This document shows positions 1 through 8,966 of a stretch of DNA of 64,000 nucleotides, in pieces. Under the pieces are notes generated by a model. The model was not told the DNA's origin. It saw nothing but the letters and a program-made list of their open reading frames with translations, and made no database searches. Origin of the DNA: PoT sp049331405. GTDB taxonomy: Bacteria; Planctomycetota; Planctomycetia; Isosphaerales; Isosphaeraceae. The stretch spans positions 7,750,001-7,814,000 of the forward strand of contig NZ_CP186274.1 in assembly GCF_049331405.1 (NCBI RefSeq), read 5' to 3'. Every line of letters begins with the position of its first letter. Within the stretch, counting starts at the first letter, position 1. Made by a program: the position numbers and the translations under genes.

Positions 1-12
1 GGCGATGAGCCG

Positions 13-1188
13 ATGAGCACGCCCGGACCGAAGCGTCGAAGGTCATCCGTTCCCCTGGGATTTCTCGGTACGCTCGCACTGATCGCGGGCGTCGAGGCGA
101 CTCTCCGACGACACACGGACGACTTCTCCAGGCCCGAATCCGCCAACTGGAATTTCGCGTCGACCAGAGCTTCGCGCGATTCCAGAAATACGGAAGTGCT
201 GGGCCTGGGGACGAGTCTGGTCAAATACGGCGTGCAGTCTCGTGTCATCCAGCGAGTGACGGGGAAGCGGACGTACAACCTGGCCGTCTTCGGCGGGCAG
301 ATGCCCTCGAGTTATTTCATCCTGAAGCAAGCCATTGCCTCGGGGGCTGCTCCGAAGGTCTTGCTGCTGGATTGCCAGGATGGACCTATCCCGAAAGAAC
401 ATCTTGGGGAGCGTCAGGAAGGGATTGAGAGCAATCTGCGCTGGTGGCCTCAAATCCTTTCCTTCCATGATGCCTTCGACCTCGCCTGGCACACGCATGA
501 CGCCGGCCTCTTCGCCGACATCGCGGTGGCTAAATTGCTCCCTTCCTACCGCATGCGTAATGAAGTCCGCTTGAGTGTCCAAGCGTCACTCCGAGGCCAG
601 CCTGTCTTCTCGACCGAAGACATCCGCTCATTACGCCGCAACTGGGTCATGAATCGAGGCACTCACGTCGCGCCTCGCAAACCATCGACGGAGCCCGCGC
701 CTTCGCCCGATTCAAAGGTCTCCCCCGAACCATTTAATAAAAGGCAATTCGGGCTCAACACGCTGTCGCGAGTGTATGCCCAGAAGCTGTTCGCGTTGAC
801 CAATCAGAATGGCATCCGAGTCCTCTGGCTCCTACCGCCGATAGGCCCCGCAGCCCAGTTGGATCGAGACAGGGTAGGTCTCGACTCGTACTTCACCGAA
901 CTGGCCAGGTGGGCCCAGTCGCAGTCGAACCTCGTCACCGTGGTCGATGGCCGTAGAGCCAATTACAGTTCGGCCACCTTTGCCGACACCGTACACCTCG
1001 ATCGCTCGGGTGGGTACACGTTCAGTCATGACGTTGCCCAGGTGGTCAAGCATGCTCTCGAGCAGCCGGAGACTTTACCTCGCTGGCTCGAACTCCCCCC
1101 CTATCGCGAGATCGCCGAAAACTTCCCCGTCGAGGACGTGGGCCAGTCGCGTATCGCGATCACGAACGACGGGAACGCTCGCCGCTGA
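13..1188 (+). CDS. SGNH/GDSL-like membrane-anchored protein
   Basis: This 391-residue protein has a basic N terminus followed by one hydrophobic segment (about residues 14-30), which looks like a signal anchor. The rest would then lie outside the cytoplasmic membrane. It has a GTS block near Ser68, in the position of the GDS nucleophile motif, and a D-x-x-H block (Asp325, His328) near the C terminus. Together these suggest an SGNH hydrolase fold. Proteins of this kind often partner polysaccharide O-acetyltransferases, but no MBOAT gene is visible here and the upstream sequence is cut off. The ATG at 13 lies at the window edge, so an earlier start or overlapping upstream gene cannot be excluded. 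Substrate unknown. Confidence 0.6.
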   Translation: MSTPGPKRRRSSVPLGFLGTLALIAGVEATLRRHTDDFSRPESANWNFASTRASRDSRNTEVLGLGTSLVKYGVQSRVIQRVTGKRTYNLAVFGGQMPSSYFILKQAIASGAAPKVLLLDCQDGPIPKEHLGERQEGIESNLRWWPQILSFHDAFDLAWHTHDAGLFADIAVAKLLPSYRMRNEVRLSVQASLRGQPVFSTEDIRSLRRNWVMNRGTHVAPRKPSTEPAPSPDSKVSPEPFNKRQFGLNTLSRVYAQKLFALTNQNGIRVLWLLPPIGPAAQLDRDRVGLDSYFTELARWAQSQSNLVTVVDGRRANYSSATFADTVHLDRSGGYTFSHDVAQVVKHALEQPETLPRWLELPPYREIAENFPVEDVGQSRIAITNDGNARR

Positions 1189-1367
1189 GCGCCTTCCAAA
1201 CCTATGCTGAGTGCTGCCTTTGACCGGCACCTGAAGTCAGGCCGCGGATGCGACAACGTATCTGTATTCGGCAATGCAATGGTTGCAGGCGTCCGAGGCT
1301 TCGATCGTTAGACCGATCGAGCCTCGCCTGTTCCAAGCCGAGGGAAGTGATTGGAGAGAAACTCGGC

Positions 1368-1676
1368 TCAGCCAGCCCTGAGGCGTTCGCTCATGAGTTC
1401 GAGCTCGCCGGCGATGGCTGGATGAGCTCGCTCATCGGCCATGGCGTCGAGGGACTGTTGCAGCGTATCAACCTGGCGCTGGAGTCGAACCAACTCGCGG
1501 ACGACCTGATCCATCAACACGATCGACTCGTCGGAAACCACGACGATTGGATGGGGGCGCTGGACCGCCTCCATGCATTGCGTGAGATGAGCATGGATCT
1601 TGCGTACGAAAGGGCGGCGGATGGGTCGGGTGAACTGCCAAGCCTTCTTGACGATCGCCTTGATGAGGCCTTTCAT
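1368..1676 (-). CDS. Small hypothetical protein with C-terminal coiled coil
   Basis: A 102-residue protein. The N-terminal third is strongly basic (several Lys/Arg in the first 30 residues) and the C-terminal half has the heptad pattern of a short coiled coil (about residues 55-85). I do not recognise the family. The ATG at 1676 is preferred over an in-frame TTG one codon upstream because a GAGG Shine-Dalgarno sits about 6 bases before it. It follows the large glycosyltransferase gene on the same strand by about 58 bases, so the two are probably co-transcribed. A role alongside that glycosyltransferase, for example as a small scaffold, is only inference. Confidence 0.55.
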   Translation of the reverse strand: MKGLIKAIVKKAWQFTRPIRRPFVRKIHAHLTQCMEAVQRPHPIVVVSDESIVLMDQVVRELVRLQRQVDTLQQSLDAMADERAHPAIAGELELMSERLRAG

Positions 1677-1734
1677 CAATCACCTCGTTGGAATACTGGG
1701 ATGCACGGATCGACCGACGACGAGCCTGCGGCCA

Positions 1735-4266
1735 TCAAATCGTCGATCGCAAAGAATCTCGATGCGGAGCCAGGCTTAAGGGTTTTCTTCGGGCCTGCTC
1801 GCGCGTCGTCTTGTGTAATGTGTGAGAGCGTTCGATCACTTCAACATACTGCTTGGCGACCCGAGACCACTCGTGATGGGTCGCCACGTAATCCCAGGCG
1901 GAGTCGCCCAGGATTACACGGGTCTTTGAATCACGGGCAAGTTCGAGGCACATGCGCGTCAGTTCTCGGGGTCCGTTCTCGTCCCACTTGACCCGACGGA
2001 CGACGTCATTGGGGTAGTCCGAGAACGTCGCTACGTCGGTGACGATCGTCGCGATCCCGGCCGAGAGCAGGTAGAGGAGCGCCCCGGAGGTCTCGCCGTT
2101 CGTCGGAGGCTTCCTGAGGTTCACGCCAACATCCGTCACCGTGGCCAGGTCCGCGAAATCCTCGATCGATGTCCGACCCAGGAATCGCGAACGCTCTTGA
2201 AGGCCCAGGCTCGCGGCGTGACGACGCACGATGCCGCCATCGGCATCCTCACCGACGAACAGGAAGATCGCCTTGTCATTCTCGTCGGCCACCACCTTGA
2301 AGGCGTCGAGGGCCTCGGGGCTCAGCTTCTCGGGATGAATGAAACCGAAGCTTGCGAAGACGAGGGCATCTTGCGGGATGTTGAAGCGTTCGCGGATCGC
2401 GCGGCGTCGCTCGGGTGAGCGGTCTTTGGGCTGAATGCCGTGCGGGATCATCGCCATCTTGTCCAGGTATTCGGGCGATCCCTTGCGGACCTGCTCGACG
2501 CACCAGGGAGAATGGACGATCACCGAGGTCGAGGCGTCGATCAGGCGGCGATTCAGATACCAGCCGGACTCCGCACAATTCCTCACGGCGACTTCCAGGT
2601 CGGTCGTCCAGCCCTTGCTGGTCAGCTCAATTTTCTCCGCGTCTTCCGGATACCAGCGGAGGAGTTGGTCGCGAAGATATTCCTTGGCCCCGCCGCGAGG
2701 CTGGCCGTAATGGAGGTGGAAGCCGGCGAGGCAGAAATCGTGCAGGGTCACGACGCCAGGGACGTTGAGCATCGTCTCGTACATGTAGCTATGATAGCGC
2801 GAGTTGCCCATCTGGTAGACGACCGCGTGGTAGTCTTCCTGGGGCGCGAACCGGGCGAAGAGCCGATAGTCTCGGGCCCGGAACTCGTCGCTCGCCAGCG
2901 CCGTCTCGGGGACGTAGCCGGCATCGTGATACAAGTCGATGCGGTAGGTCTTGCTCAGGTCGCCAAGTAGGAGCTGCGAATAGTCGGACACTCCCGACTT
3001 GCGAGGGGGGAGCGGCGAGAAGAAGGCGATCCGAGGCTTGCTGTGATGCGACCGATGAGCCCGCAACCGCCTGAGCCGGGGCGAGGTTTCAGGAGGTTGG
3101 CCCACGAGCGCATCCATGGCGAGCTTGCCCGTATGATCCCAGCGGAACTTATCCGCTTGAGGCAACGCGTTCTCCTGGAGCTTACGCCTGAGCTGGGAGT
3201 CGGTAAGCACCCTGGCCAGCTTCTCGGCGACGTCGTTGGGATCACTTACGTTGGCGAGAAGTCCGGCCTCGCCGACGACCTCGATCTGCGACGAGTTATT
3301 TCCCGCAACGACCACGGCACCGCAGCTCAGGGCCTCGAGGATCGGCAGGCCGAAGCCCTCGTACACCGAGGGGAAGACGAAGGCCTTGCACTGCTGATAG
3401 AGGGTCAGGAGGGCCTCGTCACTGACTTTACGCGTGACCACGAGGGCGTCCTCTATCCCGCGATCCCTAGCCTCTTGATTGAGCCACTCCACCTCTTCCT
3501 CGGCCAATCCAAAGGCGAGGACGAGTTGATGCGTCGCCCGGAGTTCCTCCGGCAAACGGGAGAAGATGTCGATCAGGCCGAAGCTATTCTTGCGCTCGTC
3601 CATGCCGCCGACATTCAGGATGAACGGCTTGTGGATGTCGAGGTCTTCGAGCGTCTTTCGCGACGTGTTGGAGACCGGGTAGCGCTCATCCGGCTTGAAG
3701 AACAGGTGGTCGGTCGCCGCGCTGATGTTCACGATCTGCCCTTCGGGCAAGCCGAGGAGCGACTGCGTGTCGCGCTGTGTCGACTCGGAGATCGCCAGAA
3801 GGATATCGTAGCGGCGGAGATCCTCGAGGACCCGGTAGAAGCGGGTCAGGGTCGCGCTCGACGCCGACTCGTTCTGGAAGAGGAACGGGATCATGTCGTA
3901 GACGACCGCCGCCATCCGGATCGAGCTGCCCGCGGGCTTGGCGGGCGGCGTGTAATTGCACCAGTGCTCGAAGGGACTGAGCACGAGGAAGGCGTCGAGG
4001 GCGTCTGGATTGTGCCGGATCAAGTTGTCGACGGCCTGCGAGACGGTGGAGACTCCGAGCTCGGGCTCAGTCCGGATCCAGCGTGTCGACGTCTTCGGAT
4101 GACTGGGTATCAGGTCGGTTGGAAGGTTCTCGTGCGCATAGAGCACATATTCATGCTGGTCATTCCTTTCGAGGAGGGCCGAGACCAGGTGTCCACTGTA
4201 TCGCCCGATGCCCCGATGGCCGTGGTGCGGGGACTGGACGGCCAACATATCGATACCGATTCGCAC
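1735..4266 (-). CDS. Tandem-domain GT4-type glycosyltransferase
   Basis: This 843-residue protein contains two complete GT-B glycosyltransferase modules. Module 1 (about 1-385) opens with the GT4-like stretch MRIGIDML and has the E-x7-E donor-sugar motif at 303-311 (EGFGLPILE). Module 2 (about 410-825) restarts with RIAFFSPLPP and has the matching NGETSGALLYLLSAG stretch near 722-736. Such enzymes transfer nucleotide-activated sugars to lipid-linked or surface polysaccharides in the cytoplasm; two modules could add two successive sugars. The start is a GTG with an AGGGAGG Shine-Dalgarno about 8 bases upstream. It is divergent from the methylisocitrate lyase gene and precedes the small coiled-coil protein. 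Donor and acceptor cannot be told from sequence. Confidence 0.88.
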   Translation of the reverse strand: MRIGIDMLAVQSPHHGHRGIGRYSGHLVSALLERNDQHEYVLYAHENLPTDLIPSHPKTSTRWIRTEPELGVSTVSQAVDNLIRHNPDALDAFLVLSPFEHWCNYTPPAKPAGSSIRMAAVVYDMIPFLFQNESASSATLTRFYRVLEDLRRYDILLAISESTQRDTQSLLGLPEGQIVNISAATDHLFFKPDERYPVSNTSRKTLEDLDIHKPFILNVGGMDERKNSFGLIDIFSRLPEELRATHQLVLAFGLAEEEVEWLNQEARDRGIEDALVVTRKVSDEALLTLYQQCKAFVFPSVYEGFGLPILEALSCGAVVVAGNNSSQIEVVGEAGLLANVSDPNDVAEKLARVLTDSQLRRKLQENALPQADKFRWDHTGKLAMDALVGQPPETSPRLRRLRAHRSHHSKPRIAFFSPLPPRKSGVSDYSQLLLGDLSKTYRIDLYHDAGYVPETALASDEFRARDYRLFARFAPQEDYHAVVYQMGNSRYHSYMYETMLNVPGVVTLHDFCLAGFHLHYGQPRGGAKEYLRDQLLRWYPEDAEKIELTSKGWTTDLEVAVRNCAESGWYLNRRLIDASTSVIVHSPWCVEQVRKGSPEYLDKMAMIPHGIQPKDRSPERRRAIRERFNIPQDALVFASFGFIHPEKLSPEALDAFKVVADENDKAIFLFVGEDADGGIVRRHAASLGLQERSRFLGRTSIEDFADLATVTDVGVNLRKPPTNGETSGALLYLLSAGIATIVTDVATFSDYPNDVVRRVKWDENGPRELTRMCLELARDSKTRVILGDSAWDYVATHHEWSRVAKQYVEVIERSHTLHKTTREQARRKPLSLAPHRDSLRSTI

Positions 4267-4454
4267 GAGGACAACCTCCCTGTCGTTCTATTCCCATCCT
4301 GGGAATCGCCGGGGAAGTTATCCATCTGGACCCGATCCGTCAACGCCAAGCCCGCTCCAGACCTTGAGTTCGCTTCCGGCCTGCACCGCGGCGCGATACC
4401 ATCGCAAAGGACGAATTCCGCAGGACAGACGATCCTGAGTTTTGAGGAAACGCG

Positions 4455-5354
4455 ATGCCATCACCCGGAGCCCGACTGCGAGCCGCCTGGGCCGAAGAAT
4501 CCGTGATGATCCCCGGCACCTTTAATGCGCTCACAGCCAAGATGGCCGAGCGCCTGGGGTATCGGGCGGTCTACCTCTCCGGGGGAGCCTTATCCGCGGG
4601 CTGGGCCGGCCTCCCCGACATCGGCCTCCTGAGCCTGACCGAGTTCGTCGATCAGGCGGCCGTCATTGCACGAGCGACGAACCTCCCCCTGCTCTGCGAC
4701 GCGGACACGGGCTTCGGAGAGGCCATCAACGTCGAACGTACCGTGCGGTTGTTCGAGCAGGCCGGAGTTGCGGGGATCCACCTCGAGGATCAGGTCCTAC
4801 CCAAGCGTTGCGGACATCTCTCGGGAAAATCCGTCGTCGACACTTCGACGATGGTTGCCAAAATCCGCGCCGCCGTGGCGGCAAGGAAAGACCCCGACTT
4901 CGTCATCGTGGCTCGTACCGATGCCCGCAATGTCGAGAGCTTCGAGTCGGCCGTCGACCGTGCCCACGCTTACCTCGAGGCGGGGGCGGACATGATCTTC
5001 CCCGAAGCCCTCGAGTCGGTGCAGGAGTTCGCCGCGTTCGCCGAACAAGTCGAGGCGCCGAAGCTGGCCAACATGACGGAATTCGGTAAGAGTCCCATGC
5101 TCTCAATGCAAGAACTCGCCACCTTCGACTATCGGGCCGTGCTATTCCCCCTGACGGCGTTCCGGGTCGCGATGCGAGCCGCGGAGGACTTGCTACGAGA
5201 GCTCAAGGAGCGAGGTACACAGCGAGACCTTCTCGACCGCATGCAGAAGCGCAGCGAGCTCTATGAGGTCCTCGGCTACCAGGATTGGGAGGCGAAGGAT
5301 CGGGCCTATTTCGGCGGAGATGACGCTTCCGACGAGCCGACAAGCGAGGCCTGA
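4455..5354 (+). CDS. prpB: 2-methylisocitrate lyase (isocitrate lyase/PEP mutase family)
   Basis: The 299-residue length fits PrpB (about 295). The metal-binding DADTGFGE block is at 82-89 and the catalytic KRCGH loop at 117-121, with Cys119 as the general acid. The KRCGH motif favours lyase activity over phosphonomutase activity. PrpB cleaves 2-methylisocitrate to pyruvate and succinate in the methylcitrate cycle that clears propionyl-CoA. No prpC or prpD is adjacent, so the pathway genes are dispersed or the enzyme acts on a related C-C substrate such as oxaloacetate or dimethylmalate. The ATG start lies 188 bases from the divergent glycosyltransferase. Family assignment is firm; exact substrate less so. 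Confidence 0.85.
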   Translation: MPSPGARLRAAWAEESVMIPGTFNALTAKMAERLGYRAVYLSGGALSAGWAGLPDIGLLSLTEFVDQAAVIARATNLPLLCDADTGFGEAINVERTVRLFEQAGVAGIHLEDQVLPKRCGHLSGKSVVDTSTMVAKIRAAVAARKDPDFVIVARTDARNVESFESAVDRAHAYLEAGADMIFPEALESVQEFAAFAEQVEAPKLANMTEFGKSPMLSMQELATFDYRAVLFPLTAFRVAMRAAEDLLRELKERGTQRDLLDRMQKRSELYEVLGYQDWEAKDRAYFGGDDASDEPTSEA

Positions 5355-5469
5355 TTTTCGTTTTGTAAGAACGGACACGCCGCCAAGTAATTCAAATCGT
5401 GCTCCAACAATCCTTCACGGGACGACACCCAAGCTCTTATACCATTCGGAAGAAACAGGCATCTTCCAG

Positions 5470-5516
5470 ATTTCCCATGTTGATCAAAGTCCCAAACTTT
5501 GAAAAACATGGGAAAT
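5470..5516. repeat. Perfect 12-bp inverted repeat with nested hairpin
   Basis: The arm ATTTCCCATGTT (5470-5481) is matched exactly by its reverse complement at 5505-5516. The 23-base loop contains a second perfect hairpin, CAAAGT (5485-5490) with ACTTTG (5496-5501). A third small hairpin, GGAAGA/TCTTCC (5448-5467), lies directly upstream. There is no T-run, so this is not a standard intrinsic terminator. It could end the prpB transcript, be a structured RNA, or be a protein-binding palindrome. Confidence 0.75.
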
Positions 5517-5659
5517 AGCTTGGACATGTGTGCGACCAGAATACACCAGAGAAATCGGATTGGGCGTAGGTAGGCGTCGACGGCAACGAACGAAATCTGG
5601 GCCACAAGTGTCAACGAAGTCACAATTTGCGAGCGGGGGGCAATCAAAGCGCGGGGCGA

Positions 5660-5687
5660 TTGACCCCCCTCAACGTTCTGTTAAAGT
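5660..5687 (+). promoter_or_regulatory. Candidate sigma-70-type promoter
   Basis: TTGACC (5660-5665) and TAAAGT (5682-5687) are separated by 16 bases. The nearest convincing downstream gene is rny, about 700 bases away, which weakens the assignment. Confidence 0.3.
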
Positions 5688-6398
5688 AGAAGACCATCTT
5701 GGGAGCGTTGACCTACCAAGATTCGGGCAAGCTCGCTCCCCTTACGTCATTTCGCGAAATCGAAATCCGACGGTGGGAAGTCGGGTTCATGGATCTTCTA
5801 TTCAACTTTCGTTCGCGTGGCCCAGAGGCCGACTATCCTCGACGCGATTTTCGTCGGGCGTAGTCGGATGAGGCCGGCGCTGAAGACGACAATTCTCCCC
5901 CTCAGCCGCGACTAAGGATACATGCATTGTCGAGCCTCATGATCGGCCTATTGCTTGCGATTTTCGCGCCGGCGGTCATCTCGACAGCGACCTGGATTCG
6001 GCAATATCTGCCGAGCCTGGGTGGTGCATCCCTTCTGCGCTGGCTTCAGGCCGATCAACGGCCTGAGGGGTTAGAACGGTATGGGAAACGATTGCCTTGC
6101 GGGTATCTCCCGCGATCGGGTGATTGGGCCTGGATAGCGGTGGGCTGCGGGGGACCCCCTGGCGTGCTCACTGCGTCCTGGCTCGAGTCGAGACGGCTTG
6201 GACTGAGGGATTTCCCTCTGGCTAGGTCGAGTCCTTAATCCCATCGAGTTCGGTCCCAAACCGGAAACCGGCTCTCGTCGTTGAACGCGTCGGTATCGAA
6301 TTGCCTCGCAAGCCCTCACCTGCGGTCCCCGTGCGCTTGAAAGCGGGATGCGGCGGCGCGTCGAAAGACTACCTTTTGCGGAAAGGCGAGGCGCCGAC

Positions 6399-7955
6399 GT
6401 GGACGGGGCAACCATTGGGGGCCTGATCGGATTGCTCGTCGGGACCTTCGGAGGACTTGTTGGAGCCGTCCTCTATTCCCGATTGCGGGCCCAATCGGCC
6501 CGCGGACTGGCCGAGCAAATCATCGAATCGGCCAAGCGGGAGGGAGATAACATCCGCAAAGAGGCCGACCTCGAAGCGAAGGAGGAATCCCTCCGACGTC
6601 GCGAGGCGCTCGACTATGAAGTCGACACGGCCCGCAAAGAAGTGCGCGAGCAGGAACGCCGGCTCGAGAAACGCGCCGACATCCTCGATCAGAAGCTCGA
6701 GCTAATCACGAAGAAAGAGCGCGAGTTCGAATCCGTCCAGCGCTATTGTGCCGACCAGCAAGAGGAACTGAACCTCCGGAATCAGGAGGTCAAACAGATC
6801 CTCATCGCCCAGAAAGACGAGCTGCATCGTCTATCCCAACTCGGACCCGACGACGCCAGGGCCCTCCTGCTTCGCCGGATCGAGGACGAGCTGCGTCACG
6901 AGGTCGGCGGGATCGTCCTCAAATACGAGCAGACGCTTCGGGAAACGAGTCAGCAGAAGGCTCGGGAAATCCTCGCCACGGCGATCCAGCGCTATGCGGC
7001 CTCTCATACGGCCGAGACGACCGTCAGCACCGTTGACATACCGACCGACGACATGAAGGGACGGATTATCGGTCGAGAGGGTCGGAACATTCGCGCCTTC
7101 GAGAAGATCACCGGCGTTGACGTGATCGTCGACGACACGCCGGGGATCGTCATCGTTACCGGGTTCGACAACATCAGGCGTGAGATCGCCAAGATCTCCC
7201 TCGAGAAGCTGATCCTGGACGGCCGGATCCACCCCACTCGCATCGAAGAGATCGTCAAGGAAACGCAGGAAGAGATGGAATTGCACATCCGGCAACTCGG
7301 TCAGGCCGCCGCGCAGGAAGCGAACGTGCCCGGCCTACATGAGAAGCTGCTGGACTTCCTCGGCCGCCTCAAATTCCGCACAAGCTACTCGCAGAATGTC
7401 CTGCGACACTCCATCGAGGTCGCCTTCCTGACTGGACTCCTCGCCGAGGAAATCGGCCTCGACGGGGCGATCGGCCGGCGTTGCGGCCTCTTGCACGACA
7501 TCGGCAAGGCGGCCGATCACGAGATGGAAGGCGGCCACCCGGCGATCGGCGGGGAACTGACCAAGAGGTACGGCGAGCGGTCGGAGGTCGTCCACGCGGC
7601 CCTCGGCCACCACGACGACCTCAGGCCCGAGACTCCTTACACCGTCCTCGTTGCCGCCGCCGACGCCATCAGCGCGAGCCGACCCGGAGCGAGGCGCGAG
7701 ACGCTCGAGAAGTACGTCCGGCGGCTCGAGGAACTCGAGGCGCTCGCTTGCGGCTTCCCCGGCGTCGAGCAGGCCTTTGCCGTTCAAGCTGGGCGCGAGA
7801 TTCGCGTCATCGCCGATAGCCAACGCCTCGACGATCCTGCTGCGGCCAAGCTCTGCCGTGACATCGCCCGCGCCGTCCAGGAGCAACTTACGTATCCTGG
7901 TGAGGTCAAGGTGACCGTCTTGAGGGAGACGAGGAGCATCGAGTTCGCCCGGTGA
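6399..7955 (+). CDS. rny: Ribonuclease Y
   Basis: RNase Y is a membrane-tethered endoribonuclease that starts mRNA decay. In order, the protein has an N-terminal glycine-rich transmembrane helix, a long charged coiled coil (about residues 35-180), a KH RNA-binding domain with GRIIGREGRN (about 221-230) and an HD domain whose metal-binding HD pair is at about 366-367 (LLHDIGK). The 518-residue length matches the family (about 510-520). I chose the GTG at 6399, with an AAAGGCGAG Shine-Dalgarno before it, over an ATG at 6348 because it places the membrane helix directly at the N terminus, as usual for the family. The ymdB gene follows after 67 bases, a pairing also found in Bacillus. Confidence 0.93.
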   Translation: MDGATIGGLIGLLVGTFGGLVGAVLYSRLRAQSARGLAEQIIESAKREGDNIRKEADLEAKEESLRRREALDYEVDTARKEVREQERRLEKRADILDQKLELITKKEREFESVQRYCADQQEELNLRNQEVKQILIAQKDELHRLSQLGPDDARALLLRRIEDELRHEVGGIVLKYEQTLRETSQQKAREILATAIQRYAASHTAETTVSTVDIPTDDMKGRIIGREGRNIRAFEKITGVDVIVDDTPGIVIVTGFDNIRREIAKISLEKLILDGRIHPTRIEEIVKETQEEMELHIRQLGQAAAQEANVPGLHEKLLDFLGRLKFRTSYSQNVLRHSIEVAFLTGLLAEEIGLDGAIGRRCGLLHDIGKAADHEMEGGHPAIGGELTKRYGERSEVVHAALGHHDDLRPETPYTVLVAAADAISASRPGARRETLEKYVRRLEELEALACGFPGVEQAFAVQAGREIRVIADSQRLDDPAAAKLCRDIARAVQEQLTYPGEVKVTVLRETRSIEFAR

Positions 7956-8022
7956 CGCCTCGTGCCTTTCGTCCGCCAGTCACCGATCATCCACTCACGT
8001 CGAAAGCCAGGTTAGCTCACTC

Positions 8023-8844
8023 ATGCCTCTCAAGATCCTGTTCATCGGCGACGTGGTGGGCTCTCCCGGGCGCAGGATTGTCAGCCAGGTGCTCCCTCGC
8101 CTGATCCGACGCTGGGACCTGGATCTGGTGATCTGCAACGGCGAGAACGCGGCAGGGGGATCGGGATTCACCAGGACCTGTCATGAGGACCTCGTCGACG
8201 CGGGGGTAGACGTCTTCACCCTGGGCGACCACGTCTATCGCAAGGATGAGGTCTTCGCCCTCTTCGAGCAAACCGATCGCTTGCTCAGGCCCGCCAACTT
8301 CCCGCACGACTCACCCGGCGAGGAATCGGTTGTCGTCGAGGCCAAGGACGGGACGCCCGTCGGGGTGTTCACCCTCCTCGGCCGGACATTCATGAAGCCG
8401 GTCGACTGCCCGTTCCGCGCGGCCGACCGCGTACTCGACTCGATTTCGCGCATGGCCAAGGTCATCGTCGTCGACTTCCACGCCGAGGCCACCAGCGATA
8501 AGCAATTGATGGGGCGGTATCTCGACGGTCGGGTCTCGGCGGTCCTGGGCACGCATACGCACGTCCCCACGGCCGACGAGGCCATCCTGCCCAACGGCAC
8601 CGCCTACCAGTCCGACGTCGGCATGACGGGACCGCACGACTCGATCCTGGGACGGCGTTACGACAGGGTACTGGCGGCGACCCTCACTAACGTCCCGCAC
8701 TATTTCGAAGTCGCGACTGGCGATCCCCGCCTCAACGGCGCGCTTCTCGAAATCAATGCCGACACGGGGCATGCCCTCTCGATTAAGCGGGTGTCGATCA
8801 ATCAGGAGGAAGTCCAGCGACTCTTGCTTGAGTCGTCACCTTAA
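8023..8844 (+). CDS. ymdB: YmdB-family metallophosphoesterase
   Basis: The 273-residue protein carries the calcineurin-like metal-binding blocks of the YmdB/TIGR00282 family: GDVVGSPGR at the N terminus, CNGENAAGG, GDHVY, DFHAEATSDK and GTHTHVPTADE. Family members are small phosphodiesterases, including 2',3'-cyclic nucleotide phosphodiesterases, and bacillary YmdB influences biofilm and sporulation choice. The gene follows rny closely on the same strand, so the two are probably one transcription unit, and a joint role in RNA turnover is a reasonable inference. Length matches the family (about 265). The Shine-Dalgarno is weak. Confidence 0.92.
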   Translation: MPLKILFIGDVVGSPGRRIVSQVLPRLIRRWDLDLVICNGENAAGGSGFTRTCHEDLVDAGVDVFTLGDHVYRKDEVFALFEQTDRLLRPANFPHDSPGEESVVVEAKDGTPVGVFTLLGRTFMKPVDCPFRAADRVLDSISRMAKVIVVDFHAEATSDKQLMGRYLDGRVSAVLGTHTHVPTADEAILPNGTAYQSDVGMTGPHDSILGRRYDRVLAATLTNVPHYFEVATGDPRLNGALLEINADTGHALSIKRVSINQEEVQRLLLESSP

Positions 8845-8966
8845 CATCTCACGAGAATGAGTTGCCCTCGATCGACCTGAGCCCGCCACACAATCGAGGC
8901 CTTAGCGAATCCCACGGCAACCGTCGCTGCTTCCTCGATGGGTAAGATCTGCAAGCGGATTCGTAT

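Larger units (their letters stand above)
5355..6398 (+). other. Long intergenic region without a convincing gene
   Basis: About 1 kb between prpB and rny. It contains two stacked hairpins (5448-5467 and 5470-5516) and one promoter-like pair (5660-5687). Short open frames here, for example 5927-6238, lack ribosome binding sites and recognisable domains, so I do not call them genes. Confidence 0.6.

Noticed and set aside
3043..4506. Long forward frame opposite the double glycosyltransferase
   Set aside because: It is fully antisense to a well supported gene and runs into the prpB start region with no own signals.
5927..6238. Short frame before rny with a hydrophobic start
   Set aside because: TTG start, no Shine-Dalgarno, no recognisable domain; composition changes to non-coding-like Arg/Gly/Leu.
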